A DNA stretch of 17,750 bases from a bacterium. GTDB lineage: Bacteria; Ratteibacteria; UBA8468. The notes beneath the pieces are model-generated. The model had not been told where the DNA came from and made no database searches. It worked only from the letters and a program-made list of their open reading frames with translations. Both the position numbers and the translations under genes were made by a program. This document shows positions 6,108-12,932 of this stretch, in pieces. Position 1 is the stretch's first letter, and every line of letters starts with the position of its first letter. The DNA is taken from NCBI GenBank assembly GCA_030672255.1, contig DAOVGU010000254.1, positions 1 through 17,750 of the forward strand, written 5' to 3'.

Positions 6108-6124
6108 AGCAATTTCCGTGCCAA
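6108..6124 (-). promoter_or_regulatory. Sigma-54 promoter of the gas-vesicle operon
   Basis: The minus strand reads TTGGCACGGAAATTGCT. This fits the RpoN consensus YTGGCACGRNNNTTGCW at every position, with GG and GC ten bases apart. The -12 GC is at 6110-6109, so transcription should start near 6097, about 18 bases before the ATG at 6079. A sigma-54 factor and an NtrC-type activator are encoded a few kilobases upstream. Confidence 0.9.
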
Positions 6125-6149
6125 CTTTATTTTTTTATTGTAATTCGCA

Positions 6150-6227
6150 GTCATTGCGAGCGTTAGCGAAGCAATCTCCTTCTTCCTATGAGATAGCCAC
6201 GTCCTCCTAAGGTGGACTCGCAATGAC
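6150..6227. repeat. REP-like palindromic element between enhancer site and promoter
   Basis: The ends are inverted (GTCATTGCGAG ... CTCGCAATGAC), with inner GCAATCT and AGATAGCCACG segments. It is the same family as 10552-10619 and 12711-12897. It sits between the candidate activator sites (6245-6269) and the sigma-54 promoter, where DNA looping is needed. Confidence 0.85.
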
Positions 6228-6244
6228 AATATTACCTAAAAAAG

Positions 6245-6269
6245 TGACAATTTTTGTCAATTGGGACAA
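6245..6269. promoter_or_regulatory. Candidate enhancer (UAS) for a sigma-54 activator
   Basis: Two overlapping inverted repeats are present: TGACA-ATTTT-TGTCA (6245-6259) and TTGTC-AATTGG-GACAA (6254-6269). They lie about 150-170 bases upstream of the expected transcript start, in the usual range for NtrC-type enhancer sites. No footprint is known for this activator, so the link is inference. Confidence 0.5.
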
Positions 6270-6312
6270 AAAAGGGCACCATCCACGACTGGGGGGATTA
6301 CTTTAGGAAAGT

Positions 6313-6353
6313 TTACGCTTTAATGCTTCGTTGATGAGGGAGGCGAGTTTTTC
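6313..6353 (-). pseudogene. Remnant of a response-regulator 3' end fused out of frame to the kinase
   Basis: In the +1 frame relative to the kinase this stretch reads LEKLASLINEALKRK, continuing to a stop just past the kinase stop. The intact receiver protein at 8789 has LENLASLVKEALKMQ in the same place, and the DNA matches closely (CTGGA-AA-CTCGCCTCCCT...GAAGCATTAAAG). The body of the receiver gene is missing. The simplest reading is a deletion that joined the kinase end to the receiver end. Confidence 0.8.
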
Positions 6354-8241
6354 CAGATTTGGGAGGGGTGAGGGGTAAGGTAACGGTAAAGGTTGAACCT
6401 TTATTGAGCTGGCTTTCTACCTCAATTTTTCCTCCATGGGCATCAATAATGGTGTAGGAGGCATAAAGCCCAAGACCGATACCCTTCCCTGGCTCGGCAG
6501 TGGTGAAGAAAGGGTCAAATATGCGCTTTTGTTTCTCCTCAGGAATACCTCTTCCGGTATCGGAGAAGACAATCTTTACATTTTTCTTCTCATCATCAGG
6601 GAAAGTAGAAATTCTTATCTCCCCGCCTTTGGGCATTGAGGCAGATGCATTCCAGATAAGATTATTGAAGACCTGCCTTAGTCTATTGGCATCGCCTGAG
6701 ATTTTTGGTAGACTGTGTTTATATTTAATAACCTTGATATTCTTCAGAGTAAGCTGGTACTCAATAAGTCTGAGGGTTGAGGTCAAAATTCTATTAATGG
6801 AGACCGGTTCTAATTTGAACTCCGATTTTCGGGAAAATTCCAGGAGACTCTCCACAATTTCTGCACAGCGCTTTGTCTCCGGATAGACTATTTTTAAATC
6901 ATTCTTTATCTTTTGGTCTTTTGCCTCTTTTAATAGTAATTCTAAATGACCCAGAATAATGGTTAAAGGATTGTTGAGCTCATGGGCAACCCCTGCGGCT
7001 AACTGTCCAATGGAAGCCATTTTTTCTTTCTGGATTAATTGATTTTGCGTCTGTTCAAGTTCTTGAATGACGTTCTCAAGATTCGAAATGAGCTTTCGAG
7101 TTTCTCTCATATCCCGCGCTACGCCAATAATGCCGATCAGATTTTCTTCTTTATCTCTCATCACCGAACCAGAAAAGCTAACCGGAATTTTTTCACCAGA
7201 TTTTGTCTTATAGGTCATATCATAATCCCTGATAGAACCTTCCTCTATTAATTTCTTCATTCTGGTTCCCTTAAATGGTGTAACTTCTTTTCCTTTTTCA
7301 AAGACGGTAGCAACTGGCTTGTCAATGAGCTCTTCCTCTTTATAACCCAAAAGATTCACTGTCGCCGGGTTAATTGTTTTTATCTTTCCTTTAGAGTCAG
7401 CCACAATCAGAGTATCGATCATAGATTTGATGATGTTGTCAGTGTAATCCCTGGCCGCTACTACTTCATCCTGGGCGCGCTTGAGCTCGGTGACATCCCT
7501 TGCAACACCGACAAGTCCAACCACGTTTCCTTTACCTTTATCATCGAATTGTGGGGTTTTTATTGCTTGGAACCAGTATTCATTTCCATCTGCCCCGGTT
7601 ATATGTTTAACAATTTCTTTAGGTTTGCCTGTTTTAAAAACAATCTGGTCATCTTCAACATTCATTCTTGCTTCTTTTTTATCGGGCATTATTTCATAAT
7701 CATTTTTTCCGATAACTTTCTCTCTTGGTAGTCCGAAAGCCTCCAGTGTTTTATTGTTTGCAATAATATAGCGACTTTTTAGGTCTTTGAAAAATATAGC
7801 GTCATGCGCAAATTCTACCATGAATTGGTATTGTTTGAGCTTATCCTCCGCCCGTTTGCGCTCGGTGATGTCTCTATCTATACCCCTATATCCTTTCAAT
7901 TGACCTTTTTCATCAAAGATGGGAATTCCACTTGTCTCTAAAATTATTAAATGTCCGTCCTTGTGGTAATTTATGTTTTCCAGTCCGTAAAATGGTCTCT
8001 TGTAAATAACTTTCTCTCGGAAAATTCTGCTTACCCTTTCTGCCTCTTCTTCAGGCATAAGGTCAAATGGGGTTTTACCCAATATTTCGCTGACTTCATA
8101 ACCTAATAACTCTTTAACTTTAGGGCTGACATAAGTATATATCCCGTTTTTATCAACTTCCCATATCCAGTCAGTAGTAATTTCGGTTAGGTTTTTAAAC
8201 TTTTTCTCATTTTTTCCTTTTTTTACTTTTTTCCTACGCAT
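6313..8241 (-). CDS. Histidine kinase with three PAS domains
   Basis: This 642-residue sensor has no membrane segments, so it is a cytoplasmic kinase. Three PAS domains are visible (about 10-125, 132-255, 262-380); each ends in the typical G(I/V)-x-RD(I/V/M)TE-like motif. Then come a dimerisation domain with phospho-acceptor His420 (AAGVAHELNNPL) and a HATPase domain with N box NRLRQVFNNLIWNASAS, DTGRGIPEEK, FDPFF and GIGLGLY. The kinase core is almost identical to that of the kinase at 9236. The last residues (about 625-642) are translated from the wrong frame of a leftover receiver gene end. It lies directly upstream of the gas-vesicle operon and has its own promoter and an attenuator-like leader. 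No receiver gene follows it, so it may signal to the NtrC-type protein or to the lone receiver. Confidence 0.92.
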   Translation of the reverse strand: MRRKKVKKGKNEKKFKNLTEITTDWIWEVDKNGIYTYVSPKVKELLGYEVSEILGKTPFDLMPEEEAERVSRIFREKVIYKRPFYGLENINYHKDGHLIILETSGIPIFDEKGQLKGYRGIDRDITERKRAEDKLKQYQFMVEFAHDAIFFKDLKSRYIIANNKTLEAFGLPREKVIGKNDYEIMPDKKEARMNVEDDQIVFKTGKPKEIVKHITGADGNEYWFQAIKTPQFDDKGKGNVVGLVGVARDVTELKRAQDEVVAARDYTDNIIKSMIDTLIVADSKGKIKTINPATVNLLGYKEEELIDKPVATVFEKGKEVTPFKGTRMKKLIEEGSIRDYDMTYKTKSGEKIPVSFSGSVMRDKEENLIGIIGVARDMRETRKLISNLENVIQELEQTQNQLIQKEKMASIGQLAAGVAHELNNPLTIILGHLELLLKEAKDQKIKNDLKIVYPETKRCAEIVESLLEFSRKSEFKLEPVSINRILTSTLRLIEYQLTLKNIKVIKYKHSLPKISGDANRLRQVFNNLIWNASASMPKGGEIRISTFPDDEKKNVKIVFSDTGRGIPEEKQKRIFDPFFTTAEPGKGIGLGLYASYTIIDAHGGKIEVESQLNKGSTFTVTLPLTPPKSGKTRLPHQRSIKA

Positions 8242-8282
8242 TTCTATCCTCTTCTTCTATTTTTTACCATCAGAAAACAAAA

Positions 8283-8320
8283 AGCCCAAGTCTCCCGCCA
8301 ACAGCGGTAAAACCCGGGCT
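8283..8320 (-). terminator. Intrinsic terminator in the leader of the PAS kinase
   Basis: On the minus strand AGCCCGGGUUU pairs with AGACUUGGGCU (with G-U pairs, 11 bp), and an inner CCGC/GCGG stem caps it. UUUUUGUUUU follows directly. It lies 42 bases before the kinase start codon, so it would stop transcription before the gene unless overridden. Confidence 0.8.
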
Positions 8321-8397
8321 CCGAAAAGACCGTTTACTAAAAGTAGTTATGCTTGCTTTGCAAAACTCACAGCATTTACCTCCGCTGGTTTGTGTAA
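8283..8397 (-). ncRNA. Structured 5' leader, riboswitch-like attenuator (possible c-di-GMP-I/GEMM type)
   Basis: The leader runs about 110 bases from the expected start to the terminator. It contains a CAGC/GCUG hairpin, UUGC-AAA-GCAA, ACUA/UAGU, and the terminator. Sequence blocks CAAACC (8387-8392), GCAAAGC (8355-8361) and GCCCGGGUUUUACCG (8305-8319) occur in the order and at about the spacing of the conserved blocks of c-di-GMP-I riboswitches. The tetraloop receptor and the usual GAAA loop are not clear, so the class is uncertain. Other ligands or a simple attenuator remain possible. Confidence 0.45.
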
Positions 8398-8399
8398 TA

Positions 8400-8428
8400 A
8401 TACTACGATAATTTCAATTATTTGTCAA
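8400..8428 (-). promoter_or_regulatory. Sigma-70 promoter of the PAS kinase
   Basis: TTGACA (8428-8423) and TAGTAT (8405-8400) are separated by 17 bases on the minus strand. Transcription should begin near 8394, just before the conserved-looking leader. Confidence 0.75.
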
Positions 8429-8534
8429 CGCATATTATACAACGCAGAGGAGAGGGAGTTTCCTGAAGTCTATCTTTGCGGGGTTGACCTCTTCCTCAGG
8501 ATATGGTAGAGTTGAAAATGGAGGTGATATAAAA

Positions 8535-8729
8535 ATGTCGGGTAATTTTCAAGCCTTTCTTGAATTGGACACATCCAAATACCTCAACCAGTACATAGTG
8601 ATGATAGATAAAAAAGTCGTTGCTTATGGTAAAGATATAGTTCTGATGTTAAAATCTACTCGTAGAAAGCATCCCAAAAAGATTCCATTTGTTGCAAAAA
8701 TTCCTGAAAAATCAGTTTTAGTATTATAA
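8535..8729 (+). CDS. DUF5678-like small protein
   Basis: The protein has 64 residues. The segment NQYIVMIDKKVVAYGKDIVL followed by a Lys-rich helix and 'IPFVAKIPEKSVLVL' fits the small DUF5678 family, whose function is unknown. The start at 8535 is set by a strong GGAGGTGAT site. It is the only plus-strand gene in the regulatory block. It is transcribed away from the kinase promoter at 8400-8428 and converges on the receiver gene ending at 8789. No clear promoter is visible upstream. Confidence 0.75.
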   Translation: MSGNFQAFLELDTSKYLNQYIVMIDKKVVAYGKDIVLMLKSTRRKHPKKIPFVAKIPEKSVLVL

Positions 8730-8788
8730 TGAAAAACAGGGATTAATCACCTTCCACTCCCAAATTCACTCGTTTATCCCTCTTCCTT

Positions 8789-9205
8789 TCACCTTGAACT
8801 TGCCAATCTGTCCTGCGCTGTGCTTGCGCCCCTGCCGGTTTGCATCTTTAATGCTTCTTTGACAAGGGAGGCGAGGTTCTCCAGGCTGAAGGGCTTGCGG
8901 ATGTAGTCGTAACCACCCAACTTTCTTGATTCAGTCTCAGTTTGGGTTTCTCCGTAGGCAGTGATCATAATCACGATAAGATTGACTTTAATATTTTTAA
9001 GCCGACGCAGGGTTTCTACGCCATCGATTCCCGGCATCTTAATATCTAAGAGTACCATGTTGATGTCCTTCTCCTTTGTTATTTTTAGGGCATCTTTTCC
9101 GGAAAAAGCGGTAGAGACCTCATAACCTAATCCGCCCAGGAATCTTTTAAGAAGATTGCAAATTCCTTCCTCGTCATCAACTATTAGGATATGAGCGGGA
9201 TTCAT
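8789..9205 (-). CDS. Single-domain response regulator (receiver only)
   Basis: The 138 residues comprise one CheY-like receiver domain with the acidic pair Asp10-Asp11, phospho-acceptor Asp54 (MVLLDIKMPG), Thr82 (MITAYGE) and Lys104 (RKPFS). There is no output domain. The tail GRGASTAQDRLASSR looks unstructured. It lies 30 bases downstream of the GAF kinase gene, so the pair is probably co-transcribed and cognate. Such lone receivers act in phosphorelays or by protein contact. A homologous 3' end survives as a remnant after the PAS kinase (6313-6353). Confidence 0.92.
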   Translation of the reverse strand: MNPAHILIVDDEEGICNLLKRFLGGLGYEVSTAFSGKDALKITKEKDINMVLLDIKMPGIDGVETLRRLKNIKVNLIVIMITAYGETQTETESRKLGGYDYIRKPFSLENLASLVKEALKMQTGRGASTAQDRLASSR

Positions 9206-9235
9206 TAATTGCCTTTATTTTTCATTCTTAATTCT

Positions 9236-10510
9236 TCATTGTTCTCTGGAAGGGGTAAGGGGTAGGGTAATGGTAAAGGTTGAGCCATTATTGAACTCAC
9301 TTTCTACCTCAATCTTTCCTCCATGGGCCTCAATAATGGTGTAGGAGACATAAAGTCCAAGACCGAGACCCCTTCCTGGCTCGGCAGTGGTGAAGAAAGG
9401 GTCAAATATCCTCTTTCGTTTCTCCTCAGGAATGCCTCTTCCGGTATCGGAAAAGATAATCTTTACATTTTTCTGGGCATCCTCATAGAAAGTAGAAATT
9501 CTTATCTCCCCACCCTTGGGCATTGAGGCAGATGCATTCCAGATAAGATTATTAAAGACCTGCCTCAGTCTATTGGCATCACCGGACATCTTTGGTAAAC
9601 CACGGTCATACTCTTTGATAACCTTTATATTCTTCAGAGTAAGCTGATGCTCAACAAGTCTGAGGGTTGAGGCCAAAATTCCGTTAATGGCGACCGGTTC
9701 TAATTTGAATTCCGATTTTCGGGAGTATTCCAGGAGATTCTCCACAATTTCTGCACAGCGCTTTACCTCCGGATAAATTGTCTCTAAATCATCTTTCACC
9801 TGTTGGCTTATTTCTTCTTTCAATAATAATTCTAAATGGCCCAAAATAATGGTTAGAGGATTGTTGATCTCATGGGCAACCCCGGCCGCTAACTGTCCGA
9901 GGGAGGCCATTTTTTCCTTCTGTACCAATTCTTCCTGAATCTTCCGGAGTTGAAGATTTACATTTTCTAAATCGGTATAAGCCTCTATTGTTCGCTTGTA
10001 GATGTCCGCACCTTCTACCGCAGAAATAGCAGAATTAGCAAATACCTCCAATAATCTCAGTTCAAGCGGGGTTATTGCTTGGTTGTTCTTTCTTCCAATC
10101 AGAATCAGTCCCATCCCCTTCTCCGGTGCTAACATCGTTGAAGAAGAAGGAGGTAATGGGGTAAGAACAATCTCTGCTACCTTTAGTTTTGTGTGTAGAA
10201 CGGAAAACTTTTCAAACTCATCCTTCTTAACAATGATTGTTTTGCCTCTTCTCATAGCCTGGCTCCAGAACTCCTCTTTACTAAAAGAGTTATTCAAATA
10301 TTGTTTATCCTCTACATTTTGAGAGATTTTAATCTCTAACTTTCCTTTTTCATTGAGAAGAGCAACTAACCCGGTATCAAAATTAAGGCTTTCCAAAATC
10401 CCTTTCAGAATTAATTTCAGGATATCTTCTAAATTGACTACAACGCCTAATTTAGAACCTATTTCCCCTAACTTCGGAAGCACTACCTTTAGCAATCTTT
10501 CTTCTTCCAT
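9236..10510 (-). CDS. GAF-domain histidine kinase
   Basis: This is a 424-residue cytoplasmic kinase. A GAF-type sensor covers about 25-170 (helix NLEDILKLILKGILESL then beta strands; later LRLLEVFANSAISAVEGA). A coiled linker leads to the dimerisation domain with His213 (AAGVAHEINNPL) and a complete HATPase domain (N box NRLRQVFNNLIWNAS, DTGRGIPEEK, FDPFFTT, GLGLGLY). From the linker onward it is a close paralogue of the PAS kinase at 6313. The upstream neighbour is the NtrC-type activator (stop at 10632), the usual partner arrangement for an NtrB/NtrC-like pair; the downstream neighbour is a lone receiver. A REP-like element fills the gap to the activator. Confidence 0.93.
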   Translation of the reverse strand: MEEERLLKVVLPKLGEIGSKLGVVVNLEDILKLILKGILESLNFDTGLVALLNEKGKLEIKISQNVEDKQYLNNSFSKEEFWSQAMRRGKTIIVKKDEFEKFSVLHTKLKVAEIVLTPLPPSSSTMLAPEKGMGLILIGRKNNQAITPLELRLLEVFANSAISAVEGADIYKRTIEAYTDLENVNLQLRKIQEELVQKEKMASLGQLAAGVAHEINNPLTIILGHLELLLKEEISQQVKDDLETIYPEVKRCAEIVENLLEYSRKSEFKLEPVAINGILASTLRLVEHQLTLKNIKVIKEYDRGLPKMSGDANRLRQVFNNLIWNASASMPKGGEIRISTFYEDAQKNVKIIFSDTGRGIPEEKRKRIFDPFFTTAEPGRGLGLGLYVSYTIIEAHGGKIEVESEFNNGSTFTITLPLTPSREQ

Positions 10511-10551
10511 ATTCCCTCACTTTGTTTCAATTTACAATTAAAAATGACGAA

Positions 10552-10619
10552 GTCATTGCGAGTCCGCCTTGGCGGACGTGGCAATCTCAACGAGATTCCT
10601 CGTTCCACTCGGAATGACA
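10552..10619. repeat. REP-like palindromic element
   Basis: It begins GTCATTGCGAGTCCGCC and ends in CACTCGGAATGACA. Its inner GTCCGCC/GGCGGAC palindrome is perfect. It lies between the NtrC-type gene and the GAF kinase and belongs to the same family as 6150-6227 and 12711-12897. Confidence 0.85.
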
Positions 10620-10631
10620 CTTTGTGTCAGT

Positions 10632-11996
10632 TTACTTTTTAATCTGGTATTTCTTTATCCGGTAGCGGAGAGAACGGGGGCTGATTCCCAGGGAGACAGC
10701 GGCTTTCTTCTGGTTAAAACCATTCTCCTCAAGTGCCTCAAGCGTCAATCTCTTCTCTAAATCGGCTATGGTCTCATCAACACTTGACCCGTCAGAAATT
10801 TCAGTTCTAACGGGCTTTACTTTAGACTCTTTGGGGAGGTTCAAAATTTGAGGAGGAAGATCCTCTTCAGTAATATTGCCATCCCGGCTCATCACCACAA
10901 GTCTCTGGACAATATTTTCCAATTCCCTGACATTACCTGGCCAATGATATTTCTTCAGAAACACAACCACTGAAGAGGAAATTCTCGCTTTAGAACCGAA
11001 TTTCTTTAAGGAATGTTTTATTAATAAAGGAATATCATCTTTCCTCTCCCGCAGAGGAGGAAGATAAATCGGCACAACATTTAAGCGATAATAAAGGTCT
11101 TCCCTGAAAGTTTTCTTCTTAACCATCTCCTCCAGGTTCTGGGAGGTGGCAGAGATAATTCTGACATTCACTTTAATTGGTTTAGCCCCTCCTATTCTTA
11201 CAATTTCCCTTTCCTGAATGGCTCTCAGCAAACTCGCCTGGGTGGCTAAACTTAAGTTCCCAATCTCATCCAAGAAAAGGGTGCCTCCTGAGGCAAGTTC
11301 AAACTTCCCTAATCTCTGGTTAATCGCTCCTGTAAAGGAACCCTTCTCATGGCCAAAGAGTTCACTTTCTAAAAGTGTTGGAGGAAGACTTGCACAATCT
11401 AAGGCGATAAAAGGCTTCTCATTTCTTTTGCTATAGCGGTGAAGGGCTCTTGCTACTAATTCCTTTCCTGTTCCGGTCTCCCCCTGAATAAGGATACTTG
11501 CAGCGGTATCGGCGACCTTTCCGATGAGTTTGTAGATTTTCCGCAACTGAGGATTTTCTCCTACTATATCGTGAGGCTCGTATTCATGAAAGGGTTTGTA
11601 GTAAGGTGCTCGTCCAGTAGAGTTCTTGCGCTTGACTGCATTTTCTACTGTTTTCTTTAGCACTTCCAGGGAAAAAGGTTTGTTGACAAAATCATAGGCT
11701 CCCAATTTCATCGCTCTGATGGTACTTTCCATCGTTCCATATCCAGTGATGAGGATAACGATTATTCTTGAGTTGATTTGCTTGATCTTCTGAAGCAGTT
11801 CTATCCCATCCATTCCAGGAAGTCTGACATCCAGGATTACGATATCGGGGTGAGACTCTTTCTTAACAATTCTCAAAGCCTCTTTTCCCGTACCCGCAGT
11901 AAGAACTCTATTTGCTGTTTCCTTCAGAGCTCTGCGGCAGAGTTCACGAATACCTCTCTCATCATCAACAATAAGAATCGTACCTTTTTTAGCCAT
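10632..11996 (-). CDS. NtrC-family sigma-54-dependent response regulator
   Basis: This 454-residue activator opens promoter complexes of RNA polymerase bound to sigma-54. The receiver domain (1-120) has Asp11, Asp12, Asp56 and Lys106. The AAA+ domain (about 142-375) has Walker A GETGTGKE (172-179), the sigma-54 contact loop GSFTGA (219-224; Ser in place of the more common Ala) and Walker B TLFLDEIG (239-246). A Fis-type helix-turn-helix (about 428-452, AAVSLGISPRSLRYRIKKY) ends the protein. The domain order matches NtrC/ZraR/AtoC. It lies between an XRE-cupin regulator and the GAF kinase, and near rpoN. It is the best candidate to activate the sigma-54 promoter at 6108-6124. Confidence 0.95.
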   Translation of the reverse strand: MAKKGTILIVDDERGIRELCRRALKETANRVLTAGTGKEALRIVKKESHPDIVILDVRLPGMDGIELLQKIKQINSRIIVILITGYGTMESTIRAMKLGAYDFVNKPFSLEVLKKTVENAVKRKNSTGRAPYYKPFHEYEPHDIVGENPQLRKIYKLIGKVADTAASILIQGETGTGKELVARALHRYSKRNEKPFIALDCASLPPTLLESELFGHEKGSFTGAINQRLGKFELASGGTLFLDEIGNLSLATQASLLRAIQEREIVRIGGAKPIKVNVRIISATSQNLEEMVKKKTFREDLYYRLNVVPIYLPPLRERKDDIPLLIKHSLKKFGSKARISSSVVVFLKKYHWPGNVRELENIVQRLVVMSRDGNITEEDLPPQILNLPKESKVKPVRTEISDGSSVDETIADLEKRLTLEALEENGFNQKKAAVSLGISPRSLRYRIKKYQIKK

Positions 11997-12110
11997 TCTG
12001 TCTCATTGCCTTCGGCTTGTAGGACTTATTTTCCTTCGCTTATGCTCGGAGTTATAGGTTATATCGTTCAGTAAAAATTACTTTTATTGAAGTATTACTT
12101 AAAAAATAGT

Positions 12111-12668
12111 TTAAAAAAATTGTTTCTTCCAATCCGGAGAGGTAATTACCCATAAGACTATTGCCTTTTTCTTGTCGATATTTACGAACTTATGGGGCTC
12201 AGCAGAATCAAAACAAATACTATCGCCATTATCCATGATAAATTCTTTTTTGCCTAAAATGAACTTTATCTTGCCTTCAAGAACTATTCCGAATTCCTGA
12301 CCATAGTGGTTACTTAATTCCTTGCCAGTCTCTCCGCCTGGGTCTATAGTGAGAAGGAGTGGCTCGATCTTTATATCCAAGAATCCTGAGGCTAATATTT
12401 CTCCTTTTATTTTTGAATCCTCACATCTAAATTCTTTTCTTTTATCTTTTTTAATCAGGGCAAGTTTCTCAGCTTCTTCCTCAAAAAGATAACCAATTTT
12501 TACATTTAATGTTGAGGCTATTTTTCTCAAGGTGGCTATGGAAGAAGAAACTTTATCTCGTTCTAATTGGGAGAGGAAACTAGGAGTAAGTCCTGTTCTC
12601 TTGGAGAGGTCTTTTAGAGTTAATCTCTTACGCAAACGAGTTTTCTTTAAATTTTCTCCTATGTCCAT
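12111..12668 (-). CDS. XRE-family regulator with cupin domain
   Basis: The 185 residues include an N-terminal helix-turn-helix (about 5-60: LTLKDLSKRTGLTPSFLSQLERDKVSSSIATLRKIASTLNV in outline) and a C-terminal cupin beta-barrel (about 105-180). The cupin has 'HYGQEFGIVLEGKIKFILG' and 'GDSICFDSAEPHKF'. This is the PuuR/SinR-cupin architecture, in which a small molecule bound by the cupin controls DNA binding. The ligand is unknown here; cupin His and Glu residues are present. It sits between rpoN and the NtrC-type gene in the same direction, so it may control this block. Confidence 0.9.
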   Translation of the reverse strand: MDIGENLKKTRLRKRLTLKDLSKRTGLTPSFLSQLERDKVSSSIATLRKIASTLNVKIGYLFEEEAEKLALIKKDKRKEFRCEDSKIKGEILASGFLDIKIEPLLLTIDPGGETGKELSNHYGQEFGIVLEGKIKFILGKKEFIMDNGDSICFDSAEPHKFVNIDKKKAIVLWVITSPDWKKQFF

Positions 12669-12710
12669 TGTTCAGAACTTTGGTAAATACAAGTAAACTA
12701 CGTCTATGTT

Positions 12711-12897
12711 GTCATTGCGAGCCCAAAAGGGCGTGGCAATCCAACACGAAGTGTCATTCCGACCCCGTATTTAATACGGGGGAGGAATCTCTCTCTTCAA
12801 TGAAGTGAGAGGTTGCCACGCTTGCCAAAGGCAAGCTCGCAACGACTTCGTCGGATTGCTTCGTCGTCCGATTACAGAGTGGACTCCTCGCAATGAC
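12711..12897. repeat. Compound REP-like palindromic element
   Basis: The outer ends are GTCATTGCGAG and CTCGCAATGAC in inverted orientation. Inside are further nested palindromes (GTGGCAATCC with a distant GGTTGCCACG; CCCCGTAT/ATACGGGG; ACGAAGT/ACTTCGT type). It appears to be two or more REP units fused. It fills most of the gap between rpoN and the XRE-cupin gene, and the short reading frame across it is not a gene. Confidence 0.85.
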
Positions 12898-12932
12898 GTA
12901 GTTGACTGAGTATTTATCGTTTGGATATTGGC

